Source of the DNA: an uncultured Gilliamella sp.
Lineage (GTDB): Bacteria > Pseudomonadota > Gammaproteobacteria > Enterobacterales > Orbaceae
Reading direction: 5' to 3'
Length of the DNA: 64,000 bases
NCBI GenBank assembly: GCA_945276085.1
Contig: CALYPO010000001.1
Span: 62,001-126,000, forward strand
A model generated the notes under the pieces. That model was not told the DNA's origin, ran no database searches, and saw nothing but the letters and a program-made list of their open reading frames with translations. Positions within the stretch are counted from its first letter, which is position 1, and the number at the start of each line of letters is the position of its first letter. A program made the translations under genes and the position numbers. Below, in pieces: positions 9,664 through 19,107 of the stretch.

Positions 9664-10652
9664 AACAAATTATTACATTAACAAACCAACAAGGAATGAC
9701 CATTAAGGTCTCTAATTGGGGGGCAACTTGGTTATCATGCTTAATACCTGTAGCAAGCAAGCATCGCGAAATACTGCTGGGCTGTCAATCACTAAACCAA
9801 TATCAACACCAAGATGCTTATCTTGGTGCGACTATTGGACGTTATGCAAATCGCATTGCTAATGCAACTATCGATGTCAATGGTCAACACTATTTACTCA
9901 CCGCCAACCAAGGGGTAAACCTACTTCATGGTGGACAATGTGGGTTTGATAAAAAAATTTGGAACATTGAATATCAATCAGCTCAAAAAGTAATATTTAA
10001 CTTGATATCGGCTGATGGTGATCAAGGCTTTCCCGGTGAGCTGAAGGTGATTGTGACCTATTATTTAACTAATGAAAATGAAGTCATTATCGATTTTCAG
10101 GCAACAACTAACAAAACAACACCAGTAAACTTAACTAATCATGCTTATTTTAATCTTGATGGTGATTTGAGTAACAGTGTCCTTGCACATACATTAAAAG
10201 TTAATGCAAATTTCTATTTACCGGTTAATAGCGCGGGGATTCCTTATCATAACTTAGCTGATGTTGGTCAATATGACATGGATTTACGGCAAGCAAAACA
10301 ATTGTCTGATAGACTGCTCGAAAGTCCCGAACGGCAAGTGACAGGCGGTTATGATCATGCTTATTTACTAGATAAAAGCAAAGCTATTGCTGCACAGCTG
10401 ATATCATCAGATAAAAAAGTTTTAATGAATATCAAAACCACTAAACCTGCATTACAAGTCTACACTGGCAATTTTCTACAAAATACGCCTAATCGTCATA
10501 ATGATGTATATAGCAACTTTGCGGGTATTGCATTAGAAGCACAATTTTTACCCGATAGCCCGCATCACCCACAATGGCCACAACCAAGCTGTTATTTGCA
10601 ACCCAATGAAGTGTATCATCACCATATAACCTATCAATTTATCACAACGTAA
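9654..10652 (+). CDS. galM: Aldose 1-epimerase (galactose mutarotase)
   Basis: Converts beta- to alpha-galactose for GalK. Family features: GRYANRIA and LLHGG in the N-terminal half, the NHAYFNLDG motif with the catalytic His, and the Glu of [16 protein letters not shown] as catalytic base. The 332 residues are slightly shorter than E. coli GalM. It begins inside the end of galK with a good AAGGAG at 9640-9645. It is the last gene of the operon; I see no clear terminator in the 220 bp that follow. Confidence 0.95.
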   Translation: MPIKQIITLTNQQGMTIKVSNWGATWLSCLIPVASKHREILLGCQSLNQYQHQDAYLGATIGRYANRIANATIDVNGQHYLLTANQGVNLLHGGQCGFDKKIWNIEYQSAQKVIFNLISADGDQGFPGELKVIVTYYLTNENEVIIDFQATTNKTTPVNLTNHAYFNLDGDLSNSVLAHTLKVNANFYLPVNSAGIPYHNLADVGQYDMDLRQAKQLSDRLLESPERQVTGGYDHAYLLDKSKAIAAQLISSDKKVLMNIKTTKPALQVYTGNFLQNTPNRHNDVYSNFAGIALEAQFLPDSPHHPQWPQPSCYLQPNEVYHHHITYQFITT

Positions 10653-10746
10653 AAACGACTTATTTGATTAAAGTACATGACAGTAATACTTAATTTTTAC
10701 CCATAACCCACCAATTAAAGAAAAAGCAACTTTACTCTTTTCACCA

Positions 10747-10800
10747 ATTTTGGTATACCATTAAATATAAGAAATTAAGGTGCACCATATACACCAAAAT
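10747..10800. promoter_or_regulatory. Pair of ExuR/UxuR-like boxes between galM and coaD
   Basis: TGGTATACCA (10751-10760) inside a longer TTTTGGTATACCATTAAA resembles the AAATTGGTATACCAATTT operator described for enterobacterial UxuR/ExuR (from memory). A second half-site, ATTTTGGTGTATAT on the minus strand, ends at 10800, so the two ATTTTGGTRTA arms face each other. What is controlled is unclear; the neighbours are galM and coaD. Confidence 0.35.
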
Positions 10801-10890
10801 AAAAACAGTAAGTTTTTACCAGCTTAAACTAACAATCTGGCATAAAATTAGGTATGATATTTTTAATATGTCCTAATGGATAACCTGAAC

Positions 10891-11379
10891 ATGAAAAGTA
10901 AAACTTTAACCGCTATTTTTCCTGGTACTTTTGATCCGATCACCAATGGTCATATTGATCTTATTACCCGAGCGTCGCAATTATTTCCACGTTTAATTAT
11001 TGCTGTTGCACAAAATCCTAATAAAAAAACGCTTTTTACACTAGATGAACGCGTCAATTTAGCATCTAGCGCCATTGAGCATTTACTTAATGTTGAAGTC
11101 ATTGGCTTTGATAATTTAATGGCAGATTTTGCCCAAAAACATAATGCGACCGTGGTTGTCCGTGGTGTAAGAACCACGCATGACTTTGAATACGAAAGGC
11201 AACTGGCCGAAATGAACCGCGCACTAAAACCCGATTTAGATACGATATTTTTAATGCCATCTATCGCAATGGGATTTATTTCATCAACTATTGTAAAAGA
11301 TGTTGCTTTTCATGGTGGTGATATTTCAAACTTAGTGCCTTTACACGTTAAAACGGAACTTTTAAAGCGCTTGACATAA
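10891..11379 (+). CDS. coaD: Phosphopantetheine adenylyltransferase
   Basis: Adds AMP to 4'-phosphopantetheine in coenzyme A synthesis. It is a nucleotidyltransferase with PGTFDPITNGHIDL (the T/HxGH motif) at the N-terminus, VVVRGVR in the middle and the ISSTIVKDVA motif near the C-terminus. ATG 10891 gives 162 residues, near the usual 159. An in-frame ATG at 10876 would add five residues; neither has a clear ribosome binding site. A TATGAT element about 35 bases upstream could be the -10. It is followed 15 bp later by rlmD. Confidence 0.95.
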   Translation: MKSKTLTAIFPGTFDPITNGHIDLITRASQLFPRLIIAVAQNPNKKTLFTLDERVNLASSAIEHLLNVEVIGFDNLMADFAQKHNATVVVRGVRTTHDFEYERQLAEMNRALKPDLDTIFLMPSIAMGFISSTIVKDVAFHGGDISNLVPLHVKTELLKRLT

Positions 11380-11394
11380 TTTAAGTAAGTTAAT

Positions 11395-12723
11395 ATGGTT
11401 AATTTTTATACTCCACCTAAAAAGAAATTTATTCCGCAAAAATTGACTGTAACAGTCTCAACGTTAGATGCCTTCGGTCAAGGGGTAGCCAATCATAATG
11501 GCAAAACAATTTTCGTTAAATCTGCGCTACCTAATGAAACAGTTGATATTCAACTTACGGAAGATAAAAAAAATTATGCCAAAGCAACCGTCATTAAATA
11601 TCATAACCAAAGCCAAGATCGCCTTAAACCGCCATGCCAATATTATCAAAAATGTGGTGGCTGTGACTTACAGCACATATCACCACGCGTGCAACAACAA
11701 GCTAAATATCAAGCATTAATTAATTTGTTAAAAAAAGAGAGTGGCGCAACATTAGATAATGTGCTTAACGATGCCCCTATTATTATTGCCGATCAACCTT
11801 ACGCTTATCGCAGAAGAGCCAGATTATCTATCAACCTGATCAAAGGTGTACTTTTTGTTGGTTTTAGACAAGCAGAATCAAATCAAATAATTAATATTAA
11901 ACATTGTCCTGTTTTAGTTGATAAGTTAAATAACTTACTGATTCCATTACAACACTGCTTAACTAATATTAAACAAAAAAAATCACTAGGTCATATTGAA
12001 TTAATCTCGGTAGATAGTGGGGTAATTGTTGTATTAAGACATATTAGCCCGATGGATGAACAAGATACCAAATTATTACGACAATTTGCTCAAGAACATA
12101 ACATTTCACTCTATTTGCATGGCGATAAACTTGTTCATATTACCGGTGATAACCAGCATTATTATCAAATCAATAAGTTAAAATTAACCTTTAGCCCTCT
12201 AGATTTTATTCAAGTAAACAGTAAAATTAATCAAAAGATGATTAACCAAGCACTTGAGTGGCTAACATTAGAGCCGACGGACAACGTTTTAGATCTATTT
12301 TGTGGAATGGGTAATTTTTCATTGCCGATGGCAACATTAAGTAAATCGGTCACAGGCATCGAAGGTGTTAAAGCACTGGTTGAAAAAGCACAATTCAATG
12401 CCAAATTAAATCGCAGTGAAATACGTGCAGATACCCAATTTTTAACCAGTAATTTAGAGGATGAGCAGCAATTTTCAACATGGAATCATTTACAATTTGA
12501 GAAAGTTCTATTGGATCCCGCTAGAGCAGGTGCTTTTAATACTACCGCCCAAATTGTAAAAATATCACCTAAAAAGATCGTTTATATTTCGTGCAATCCG
12601 GCTACATTAGCCAGAGATTGTAAACAATTTATTGCTAAAGGATACAAGATTGCTCAAGTCGCAATTTTAGATATGTTTCCACAAACCAAGCACATTGAAT
12701 CAATGTTGCTGTTAACGAAGTAG
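11395..12723 (+). CDS. rlmD: 23S rRNA (uracil-1939-C5)-methyltransferase
   Basis: SAM-dependent RNA methyltransferase of the RumA/TrmA group. An N-terminal TRAM domain (about residues 10-70) is followed by an iron-sulfur cluster motif with three close Cys (CQYYQKCGGCDL; the fourth is the Cys of KHCPVL), the SAM site VLDLFCGMGNFSL, the LDPARAG motif, and the catalytic-Cys motif YISCNPATLARD. Length 442 against 433 in E. coli. As in E. coli it lies directly upstream of relA. Confidence 0.95.
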   Translation: MVNFYTPPKKKFIPQKLTVTVSTLDAFGQGVANHNGKTIFVKSALPNETVDIQLTEDKKNYAKATVIKYHNQSQDRLKPPCQYYQKCGGCDLQHISPRVQQQAKYQALINLLKKESGATLDNVLNDAPIIIADQPYAYRRRARLSINLIKGVLFVGFRQAESNQIINIKHCPVLVDKLNNLLIPLQHCLTNIKQKKSLGHIELISVDSGVIVVLRHISPMDEQDTKLLRQFAQEHNISLYLHGDKLVHITGDNQHYYQINKLKLTFSPLDFIQVNSKINQKMINQALEWLTLEPTDNVLDLFCGMGNFSLPMATLSKSVTGIEGVKALVEKAQFNAKLNRSEIRADTQFLTSNLEDEQQFSTWNHLQFEKVLLDPARAGAFNTTAQIVKISPKKIVYISCNPATLARDCKQFIAKGYKIAQVAILDMFPQTKHIESMLLLTK

Positions 12724-12733
12724 GATCATAATT

Positions 12734-14977
12734 ATGGTATCTATTAGAGGAGCCCACCAACAGAGCGAAGAACACTATTCTCTTGCTCAGTTTGATGTCG
12801 AACAATGGGCCAAACAAGAACTGTTACTAACTAACCCGCAATCTTATGAAAAATTTAAAGATGTCTGGGATTTCTGTTTTGAAAATAGTGCAGGCGCACC
12901 TGAGCAGCTGTATTGTTTCAAAAGTGCCATTGAAATGGTTGAAATTTTATCAACCTTAAGTATGGATGTTAACAGTTTAAGTGCTGCGTTATTGCTACCT
13001 TTCTTAGAATCTAAGATTATCCGTCGTGAAGATATTCCAGAAGATTTTGACCGCGAAATTACCCATATTATTTCAAGCATCATCCGAATGAAAGACTTGC
13101 GACAACTACGTGCAATTCGTAACGGTAATGCGACAACAGAACAAATCGATAGTATCAGGCGTATGTTACTGGCGATGGTAAATGATTTTCGTAGCGTTGT
13201 AATCAAAATCGCTGAGCGTATCACTTACTTACGCAATTTAATGAATGCCCCTAAAGAAGAGCAAGTCCTTGCCGCTAAAGAGTGCTTTAATATTTATGCC
13301 CCACTGGCCAACCGATTAGGTATTGGGCAATTAAAATGGGAATTAGAGGATTTTTGCTTCCGGTATTTATATCCTGACCAATACCGCATGATCGCAATCA
13401 AACTACAAGAAAAGCGATTAGACCGAGAATTATATATCAATAAATTTGTTAAAACTTTACAGGATTTAATGAATCAAGATCATATTCATGCCGAAGTTTA
13501 TGGTCGTCCAAAACATATTTATAGCATTTGGCGAAAAATGGAGCGTAAGCATTTACAGTTTGAAGAGCTGTATGATATTCGAGCGGTACGAATTATTTGC
13601 GATCGCGTTGAAGATTGTTATAACGCACTGGGTATTGTACATAGTCATTACAAACACATTGCTAAAGAATTTGACGATTACGTAGCCAATCCCAAACCCA
13701 ATGGCTATCAATCTATTCATACGGTTGTTTATGGCCCACAAGACAAAACTATCGAAATTCAGATTCGTACCGAACAAATGCATAACGATGCTGAACTCGG
13801 TATTGCTGCACATTGGAAGTATAAAGAAGGCACTACTGACAAGATGACGGCTTATGATCAGCGCATCTCTTGGTTACGACAACTATTAACTTGGCAAAAA
13901 GAGATGTCAGAAAGTGGTGAAATCCAAGAAGCAGTAAGAAGCCAAATTTTTGATGATAGGGTTTATGTATTTACACCTAAAGGTGATGTGGTTGATTTGC
14001 CAGCGGGTTCAACACCGCTTGATTTTGCTTATCATATTCATAGCGATGTCGGCCACAGATGTATTGGTGCCAAAGTAAATGGGCGCATTGTCCCCTTTAC
14101 TTATATGTTAAAAATTGGCGATCAAGTTGAAGTCATTACGCAAAAACAACCTAATCCAAGTCGTGATTGGTTAAATCCTAATACAGGTTTTGTCAATAGT
14201 AGCCGTGCACGTGCCAAAATTCAAGCTTGGTTCAAAAAACAAGATCGTGATAAGAATATTGCGGCTGGTCAACAGATACTTGAAAACGAATTAGAACCGC
14301 TGAATATTAGTATCAAAAGCGTTGAAAAAATTCTTATCGCAAAATATAACGCCCATTCATTTGATGAAGTTTTAGCGGGTATTGGCAGTGGTGACATCAG
14401 AATTAACCAACTAGTTAACTTTATTAACGCGCAATTTAATAAGCCAACAGCGGAAGAAGAAGACGAAGCGGTATTAAAGCAAATTTCGCAAAAATCGACC
14501 GCTCAAACCAAAAATACAACAAAAAGTGGTGAAATCATCATTGAAGGCGTAGGTAACTTAATGTATACCATTGCTAACTGTTGTCGTCCTATTCCAGGTG
14601 ATCCTATTGTTGGTTTTGTCACCCAAGGTCGAGGCATTTCAATACATCGAGCTGATTGTGAACAATTGCAAGAGTTAAAAAATCATGCTCCGGAACGCAT
14701 AACAAGTGCAGCGTGGAGTGAAAACACCCAATCAAGCTATACCATGATTGTTAGAATTATAGCTAATGATAGAAGTGGCTTATTACGCGATATTACCACT
14801 ATTGTTGCTAACGAAAAAGTCAACGTATTAGGTGTATCAAGTCGCAGTGATACTAAACAGCAATTAGCGACAATTGACATGGATTTACAAATTTTCGATC
14901 ACGACTCACTTAATCGTGTACTAAATAAAATTAAGCAATTACCCGATGTTGTTGAAGCAAAACGCTTTCAAGGATAA
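12734..14977 (+). CDS. relA: GTP pyrophosphokinase, (p)ppGpp synthetase I
   Basis: Ribosome-associated alarmone synthetase of the stringent response. Domains in order: a degenerate HD hydrolase region (about 30-200), the synthetase domain (about 240-390) with GRPKHIYSIWRKM, EFDDYVANPKPNGYQSIHT and EIQIRT, a TGS domain from about 408, a helical and zinc-finger region including ANCCRPIPGD, and a C-terminal ACT domain. The EFDD motif is the acidic form of monofunctional RelA, as opposed to the RxKD of SpoT. Length 747 against 744. It follows rlmD by ten bases. Confidence 0.97.
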   Translation: MVSIRGAHQQSEEHYSLAQFDVEQWAKQELLLTNPQSYEKFKDVWDFCFENSAGAPEQLYCFKSAIEMVEILSTLSMDVNSLSAALLLPFLESKIIRREDIPEDFDREITHIISSIIRMKDLRQLRAIRNGNATTEQIDSIRRMLLAMVNDFRSVVIKIAERITYLRNLMNAPKEEQVLAAKECFNIYAPLANRLGIGQLKWELEDFCFRYLYPDQYRMIAIKLQEKRLDRELYINKFVKTLQDLMNQDHIHAEVYGRPKHIYSIWRKMERKHLQFEELYDIRAVRIICDRVEDCYNALGIVHSHYKHIAKEFDDYVANPKPNGYQSIHTVVYGPQDKTIEIQIRTEQMHNDAELGIAAHWKYKEGTTDKMTAYDQRISWLRQLLTWQKEMSESGEIQEAVRSQIFDDRVYVFTPKGDVVDLPAGSTPLDFAYHIHSDVGHRCIGAKVNGRIVPFTYMLKIGDQVEVITQKQPNPSRDWLNPNTGFVNSSRARAKIQAWFKKQDRDKNIAAGQQILENELEPLNISIKSVEKILIAKYNAHSFDEVLAGIGSGDIRINQLVNFINAQFNKPTAEEEDEAVLKQISQKSTAQTKNTTKSGEIIIEGVGNLMYTIANCCRPIPGDPIVGFVTQGRGISIHRADCEQLQELKNHAPERITSAAWSENTQSSYTMIVRIIANDRSGLLRDITTIVANEKVNVLGVSSRSDTKQQLATIDMDLQIFDHDSLNRVLNKIKQLPDVVEAKRFQG

Positions 14978-14987
14978 CCCTTGATTT

Positions 14988-15018
14988 AATTGCCACATCA
15001 ATTAATGCTGTGGCAATT
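14988..15018. terminator. Hairpin between convergent relA and folA
   Basis: A perfect 10-bp stem (AATTGCCACA at 14988-14997, TGTGGCAATT at 15009-15018) with an 11-nt loop lies between the two convergent stop codons. Neither side has a strong T run, so it is a probable but imperfect bidirectional terminator. Confidence 0.55.
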
Positions 15019-15027
15019 TAGCGATAG

Positions 15028-15525
15028 TTAAACTTTTTCTAAAATCTCAAATTGATAATGATAAGGATTTTTTTCATCAGCAAAGCAATTTTGGCAATAA
15101 ACTTGTTGCCATTGCCGAACCAAATAATCGGGGAAATAGGTATCACCCTTTAAATAGGCATCAATATGTGTTAAATATAACCGATCGATAAAAGGTAAAA
15201 CTTGCTGATAAATATTACCGCCACCAATAATAAAGACTTCATCGGCAAGCTGATCTTTAGCTATAGATAATGCTTCGTCAATTGATTTTACCCAACTTAC
15301 ATTATCAGAATTATGTTCTAACTGAGCTTGTCGACTGATAATAATATTATGTCTATTGGGTAAAGGACGACCAATAGACTCATAAGTCTTGCGTCCCATA
15401 ATAACCGGTTTATGTAGTGTGTTTTTCTTAAACCAAGCCAAATCTGCCGGTAAATGCCACGGCATTTGATTGTTAAGACCAATGACACGATCTTTCGCCA
15501 TAGCAACAATAATGCTTAAAATCAT
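15028..15525 (-). CDS. folA: Dihydrofolate reductase
   Basis: Reduces dihydrofolate to tetrahydrofolate with NADPH; target of trimethoprim. E. coli-like throughout: the MPWHLPADLAWFK loop with the catalytic Asp at residue 28 (one extra residue compared with D27), the NADPH loop MGRKTYESIGRPLP, and IIGGG.IY. Length 165. The glycosyltransferase gene lies 14 bp upstream on the same strand, so the two may be cotranscribed. Confidence 0.97.
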   Translation of the reverse strand: MILSIIVAMAKDRVIGLNNQMPWHLPADLAWFKKNTLHKPVIMGRKTYESIGRPLPNRHNIIISRQAQLEHNSDNVSWVKSIDEALSIAKDQLADEVFIIGGGNIYQQVLPFIDRLYLTHIDAYLKGDTYFPDYLVRQWQQVYCQNCFADEKNPYHYQFEILEKV

Positions 15526-15539
15526 TTTTATACCTTTAC

Positions 15540-16604
15540 TTACACATATCCTAAGGATTTTATCTTCTGATTGACATTTTCAGGAAATATCGTTTGACTC
15601 CAAAGCCGTTCACTTAACGAAAGTAATGGCTCTTTTTGCCCTGAAACGATCCAATTAGCAAGTTCAGTTGCGACATCTGGATAGATGATTGGTTTAGGAG
15701 AAGGCAAACTAAGCCAATATTTAAGTTTGATATTATTCAAACTTTCCATCACTGTTGCCATATCTAACGCTTGTAAACATTGAGCATTATAGATCTGTTC
15801 AAATTGCCCCGATACCGGTTTAGTTAAAATCTTTTTACCCAAAACTAACGCTTCTGAAATTAAAGCAAAGCCAGTATTTGCAATGATTCCGGAACAACTG
15901 ACTAAAGCGTGCGTAAAACTATCTCGACCAAGTGGTTGAAAAAGAATATTACCGTGCTGTTCAACTTGTTTAATATCCGGATGGAAACAGATAAATTGAT
16001 AATTTGGAAACTGCTGCAATAACACAGTAATTTCATCTAATGCTTCAAATGGTAAGTAAACAACGATATTGCCATTTTCACTTGAGGCAACCTCAAATGA
16101 ATCAATCATTGGCGGTATCAATTTGTGTCCAAAATGAAACCAATGTAACCCAATGGGTTTAGTCACTGGTGCATAATACTTCATAATCACATTGGCTATC
16201 AATCCATATTCTTTAGGTTTAAGATATTGACACACCGCCTGATTACTAATCCCTAAACAATCACGATGTTGATAATGCGCAGCCCAAGCACTAACTGGCT
16301 CAAAATCACTGATAACACAATCATATGTCGATAAATCGAGTTCACGCACATCTTTAATTAAACGAAAAGCGCGAATCCGTTGTACGGTTTTGCGAAAATT
16401 AATCTTACCATTTAACGTCGCAAACGAAACACCGCGATAGGTTTTATAATTACCAAAAACTTGCATATCAAAATAGTCTTTAGGATCACGTCCACTGAAA
16501 ATATAATCAACATCAGCCCCTGCTTTTTTAAGTGCATTGGCTAATGTTCTACAACGACTGACGTGGCCATTTCCTGTTCCTTGAACACCAAAGAGAATTT
16601 TCAT
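15540..16604 (-). CDS. MJ1255/VC2487-type glycosyltransferase
   Basis: Predicted GT-B fold glycosyltransferase of the family typed by MJ1255 and VC2487. The N-terminal GVQGTGNGHVSRC is a glycine-rich acceptor-domain loop. The C-terminal half has IIANTGFALISEAL and KPVSGQFEQIYNA, which resemble the nucleotide-sugar site of MurG-like enzymes. There is no signal peptide and no strong membrane helix, so it acts in the cytoplasm. The sugar donor and acceptor cannot be deduced. It is directly upstream of folA. Confidence 0.75.
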   Translation of the reverse strand: MKILFGVQGTGNGHVSRCRTLANALKKAGADVDYIFSGRDPKDYFDMQVFGNYKTYRGVSFATLNGKINFRKTVQRIRAFRLIKDVRELDLSTYDCVISDFEPVSAWAAHYQHRDCLGISNQAVCQYLKPKEYGLIANVIMKYYAPVTKPIGLHWFHFGHKLIPPMIDSFEVASSENGNIVVYLPFEALDEITVLLQQFPNYQFICFHPDIKQVEQHGNILFQPLGRDSFTHALVSCSGIIANTGFALISEALVLGKKILTKPVSGQFEQIYNAQCLQALDMATVMESLNNIKLKYWLSLPSPKPIIYPDVATELANWIVSGQKEPLLSLSERLWSQTIFPENVNQKIKSLGYV

Positions 16605-16861
16605 ATCGTATGATTTGTCGATTTAAAGTTAGGTAAATATAATAACAGAACAGTAAGCATTTATCTTTCTTATTTTATATCAAAAGACCCAATAATTAGA
16701 CTATAATTTTACGCAGTAGTCGTTAACCAGTCACTTATCAATAATTAAACAAACAATTTGAATTAAATCAGATAAAGTTAACAATTTTAAAAAAGTATAA
16801 ATTTACTCCTTTTTCCGGTAGAATAAACAGATAGTTTGTTAGATGAATAGTGGGATAGAAT

Positions 16862-17236
16862 ATGTCATTAAGAATCAACAATAAGGCTTATACTATTATT
16901 GCATTATCCGCAATACTTGTATTTTTGCTGAGTGTTTCTACATGGCATTTGTCTAAAAATTATTTCCAATCTTCTACGCGTTGTAACTTGGCACATCAAA
17001 CGGCAGTTAACCTAAAAGAGAGCAAGCGTCACCATAATACGACTCAATCTAATCCCAACTCATCAATTCCAAACAAATATCAACAACTAAACCACTGCCC
17101 AACATGTAGCTCACTTGTTACTAACTATTTTTTTTCCTTTGATTATGCCATTAAAAGTAAACAGTACCGACCAATAACATTTATACCTGTATATAAAGAA
17201 AGTATTCCTGAGTTAAAACCACCAAAAATTGCTTAA
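16862..17236 (+). CDS. Small membrane-anchored or exported protein with CPTC motif
   Basis: 124 residues: one N-terminal hydrophobic helix (about 10-30), a His/Asn/Ser-rich linker (about 50-75), then HCPTCSS and a proline-rich end PELKPPKIA. The layout resembles DUF2946-like proteins, which also have a single N-terminal helix, a CPxC motif and a Pro-rich tail, and which occur near copper genes. That resemblance is tentative. It lies directly upstream of a multicopper oxidase in the same direction, which supports a metal-related role. The ATG is preceded by GGGATAG. Confidence 0.6.
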   Translation: MSLRINNKAYTIIALSAILVFLLSVSTWHLSKNYFQSSTRCNLAHQTAVNLKESKRHHNTTQSNPNSSIPNKYQQLNHCPTCSSLVTNYFFSFDYAIKSKQYRPITFIPVYKESIPELKPPKIA

Positions 17237-17283
17237 TAGTATTTATCAAACACAAGAAGTAAGTAATTCACAGTCAATAACGC

Positions 17284-17313
17284 AATAAAAAGCACCTTAT
17301 GTGAGGCTTTTTA
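17284..17313 (+). terminator. Hairpin terminator after the CPTC protein gene
   Basis: AAAAAGCACC and GGCTTTTT flank a short loop and the second arm ends in a T run. It sits 50 bp after the stop codon and 60 bp before the multicopper oxidase, so the two genes are at least partly uncoupled. Confidence 0.6.
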
Positions 17314-17372
17314 TCACATTGTTTTGAATAAATGGTTATTTTATTTAACTAACTATATTTTAAAGGAATATT

Positions 17373-18920
17373 ATGAAACGTCGAAATTTTATCATCAGTT
17401 TTACCGCCGCCTTAGGTGGATTGTTTGCCACTAAAGCTATCGCCAAAATGAATCACGCATCAATGTCTGAAAACGTTTGTGAAGTTAATTCTGATAACTG
17501 TAATACGGAGGGGAATATGCACGATCATATGAACATGAATATGAATATGAATAACACAATGCCACAAAAACTGTTATCGACTTCAGCACTGAAACAGGGT
17601 AAAAATTTACCTGAGCTCACCAATTTAAAAAATACCAGTAACCAAGCTGGCGTCTTTGAAGCAACGTTACATTTAAAACCAGTAAAAATAGCTTTAACAC
17701 CCGATATCACGACAGAATTTTGGGCATATAATGGCATGGTTCCCGGTCCAAAAATTGAAGTATTTGAAGGTGATCAGGTCAAAATAACAGTGAAAAATGA
17801 TCTTTCACAACCCACAACCGTACACTGGCATGGTTTGCTTATTCCGTCAGATCAAGACGGTAATCCACAAGATGCCATTCCAGCAGGCGGTAGTCGAATT
17901 TATGAATTTACCATCCCTGAAGGCACCGCTGGAACCTATTGGTATCACCCCCATGGGCACGACACCGTTGCTGAACAAGTCTACCGTGGTTTAGCCGGTA
18001 CATTTATTGTCCGCAGTAAAAACGATCCATTAGCTTCACTACCTGAGCAACATTGGTTCTTTTCCGACTTAAAATTAACAGAAAAAGGGGAAATTGCTGA
18101 AAACTCGATGACAGACTGGATGAATGGTCGAGAAGGACAATTTGTGTTAATCAATGGCGCTTACCGCCCAAATATAAAAGTAGAAGGTGCAACCCGAGTC
18201 AGAATCTGGAATGCGTGTTCAGGTCGATACTTAAACCTTTCGGTACCCGATTGTGATGTTTATTTAGTGGGTACTGACGGTGGCCTAATTGCTGCGCCTC
18301 ACCAACTTAATACCCCCCTACTACTTACCCCAGCTGAACGCGCTGAAGTGGTGATTGTTCCGAAGAAAACAGCCAGCCTTTACTTGGAAAATATCGGATA
18401 CGATCGGGGTAAAATGGGTAATGTACCGCCGGAGCAAAATATCATTCTTTCACAACTCCAGCTAACTCAAACGGCCAGTGTAGTTTTACCCACTCATCTA
18501 AAACAAGTACCAACTTTAGGCGAAGCTGTCGCTAAAAAATCACTGGAATATACCGAAGTAATGGATAAAAGTGAGCCTCGAGGTGGTATGTTGTTTTTAA
18601 TTAATGGCAAACGGCATGATATGTCACGAATCGACTTAGAAAGTAAACTTCACGATGTTGAAGAGTGGACAATTGTTAACAACTCACATATGGATCACAA
18701 TTTCCATATACATGGTGCGCAATTTATTGTGCAGTCTCGTGAATTAAATGGTACTAAAACAACGCCTGAATTTGTTGCGTTAAAAGATACCACCAATTTA
18801 CGTCCGCACGAAACACTTGTTGTGAAAATTCAACAAAACATGCCGGGATTACGCATGTATCATTGCCATATCATCGAACACGAAACATTGGGTATGATGG
18901 GGCAATTGATGGTGAAATAA
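17373..18920 (+). CDS. Tat-exported multicopper oxidase (CueO/CopA-like)
   Basis: Periplasmic laccase-like copper oxidase, probably oxidising Cu(I) for copper tolerance. It has a twin-arginine leader (MKRRNFIIS) ending near AIAK, then a Met/His-rich stretch (about residues 26-63, with alternating Met and Asn). Three cupredoxin domains follow, with all copper motifs: HWHG, WYHPHGH, HNFHIHG and HCHIIEHETLGMM (type 1 Cys, His and axial Met). Length 515, like CueO (516). The Met-rich insert typical of CueO domain 3 is absent and the Met-rich part is at the N-terminus instead. AAAGGA precedes the ATG. Confidence 0.88.
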   Translation: MKRRNFIISFTAALGGLFATKAIAKMNHASMSENVCEVNSDNCNTEGNMHDHMNMNMNMNNTMPQKLLSTSALKQGKNLPELTNLKNTSNQAGVFEATLHLKPVKIALTPDITTEFWAYNGMVPGPKIEVFEGDQVKITVKNDLSQPTTVHWHGLLIPSDQDGNPQDAIPAGGSRIYEFTIPEGTAGTYWYHPHGHDTVAEQVYRGLAGTFIVRSKNDPLASLPEQHWFFSDLKLTEKGEIAENSMTDWMNGREGQFVLINGAYRPNIKVEGATRVRIWNACSGRYLNLSVPDCDVYLVGTDGGLIAAPHQLNTPLLLTPAERAEVVIVPKKTASLYLENIGYDRGKMGNVPPEQNIILSQLQLTQTASVVLPTHLKQVPTLGEAVAKKSLEYTEVMDKSEPRGGMLFLINGKRHDMSRIDLESKLHDVEEWTIVNNSHMDHNFHIHGAQFIVQSRELNGTKTTPEFVALKDTTNLRPHETLVVKIQQNMPGLRMYHCHIIEHETLGMMGQLMVK

Positions 18921-18930
18921 TCGATTTGTT

Positions 18931-18989
18931 CTCCCTCTTTTCTTAATTGTCTAAATACAGACTATTAAGATTAAGAGGGGATTTTATTT
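18931..18989 (+). terminator. Terminator of the multicopper oxidase gene
   Basis: A long imperfect hairpin (CCCTCTT at 18933-18939 pairing with AAGAGGG at 18973-18979, with inner GTCT/AGAC and TTAAT/ATTAA pairs) is followed by GATTTTATTT. It begins about 10 bp after the stop codon. Confidence 0.75.
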
Positions 18990-19107
18990 CGATTAAGATA
19001 AATCAACAATCTATAGCAAATAATCCCCCTCAAATAGAAAAAATAGTTTCAACAATTACGGTAACAAAATAGACAATATCGAGTAAATAATAGACTAATT
19101 AACGTTG

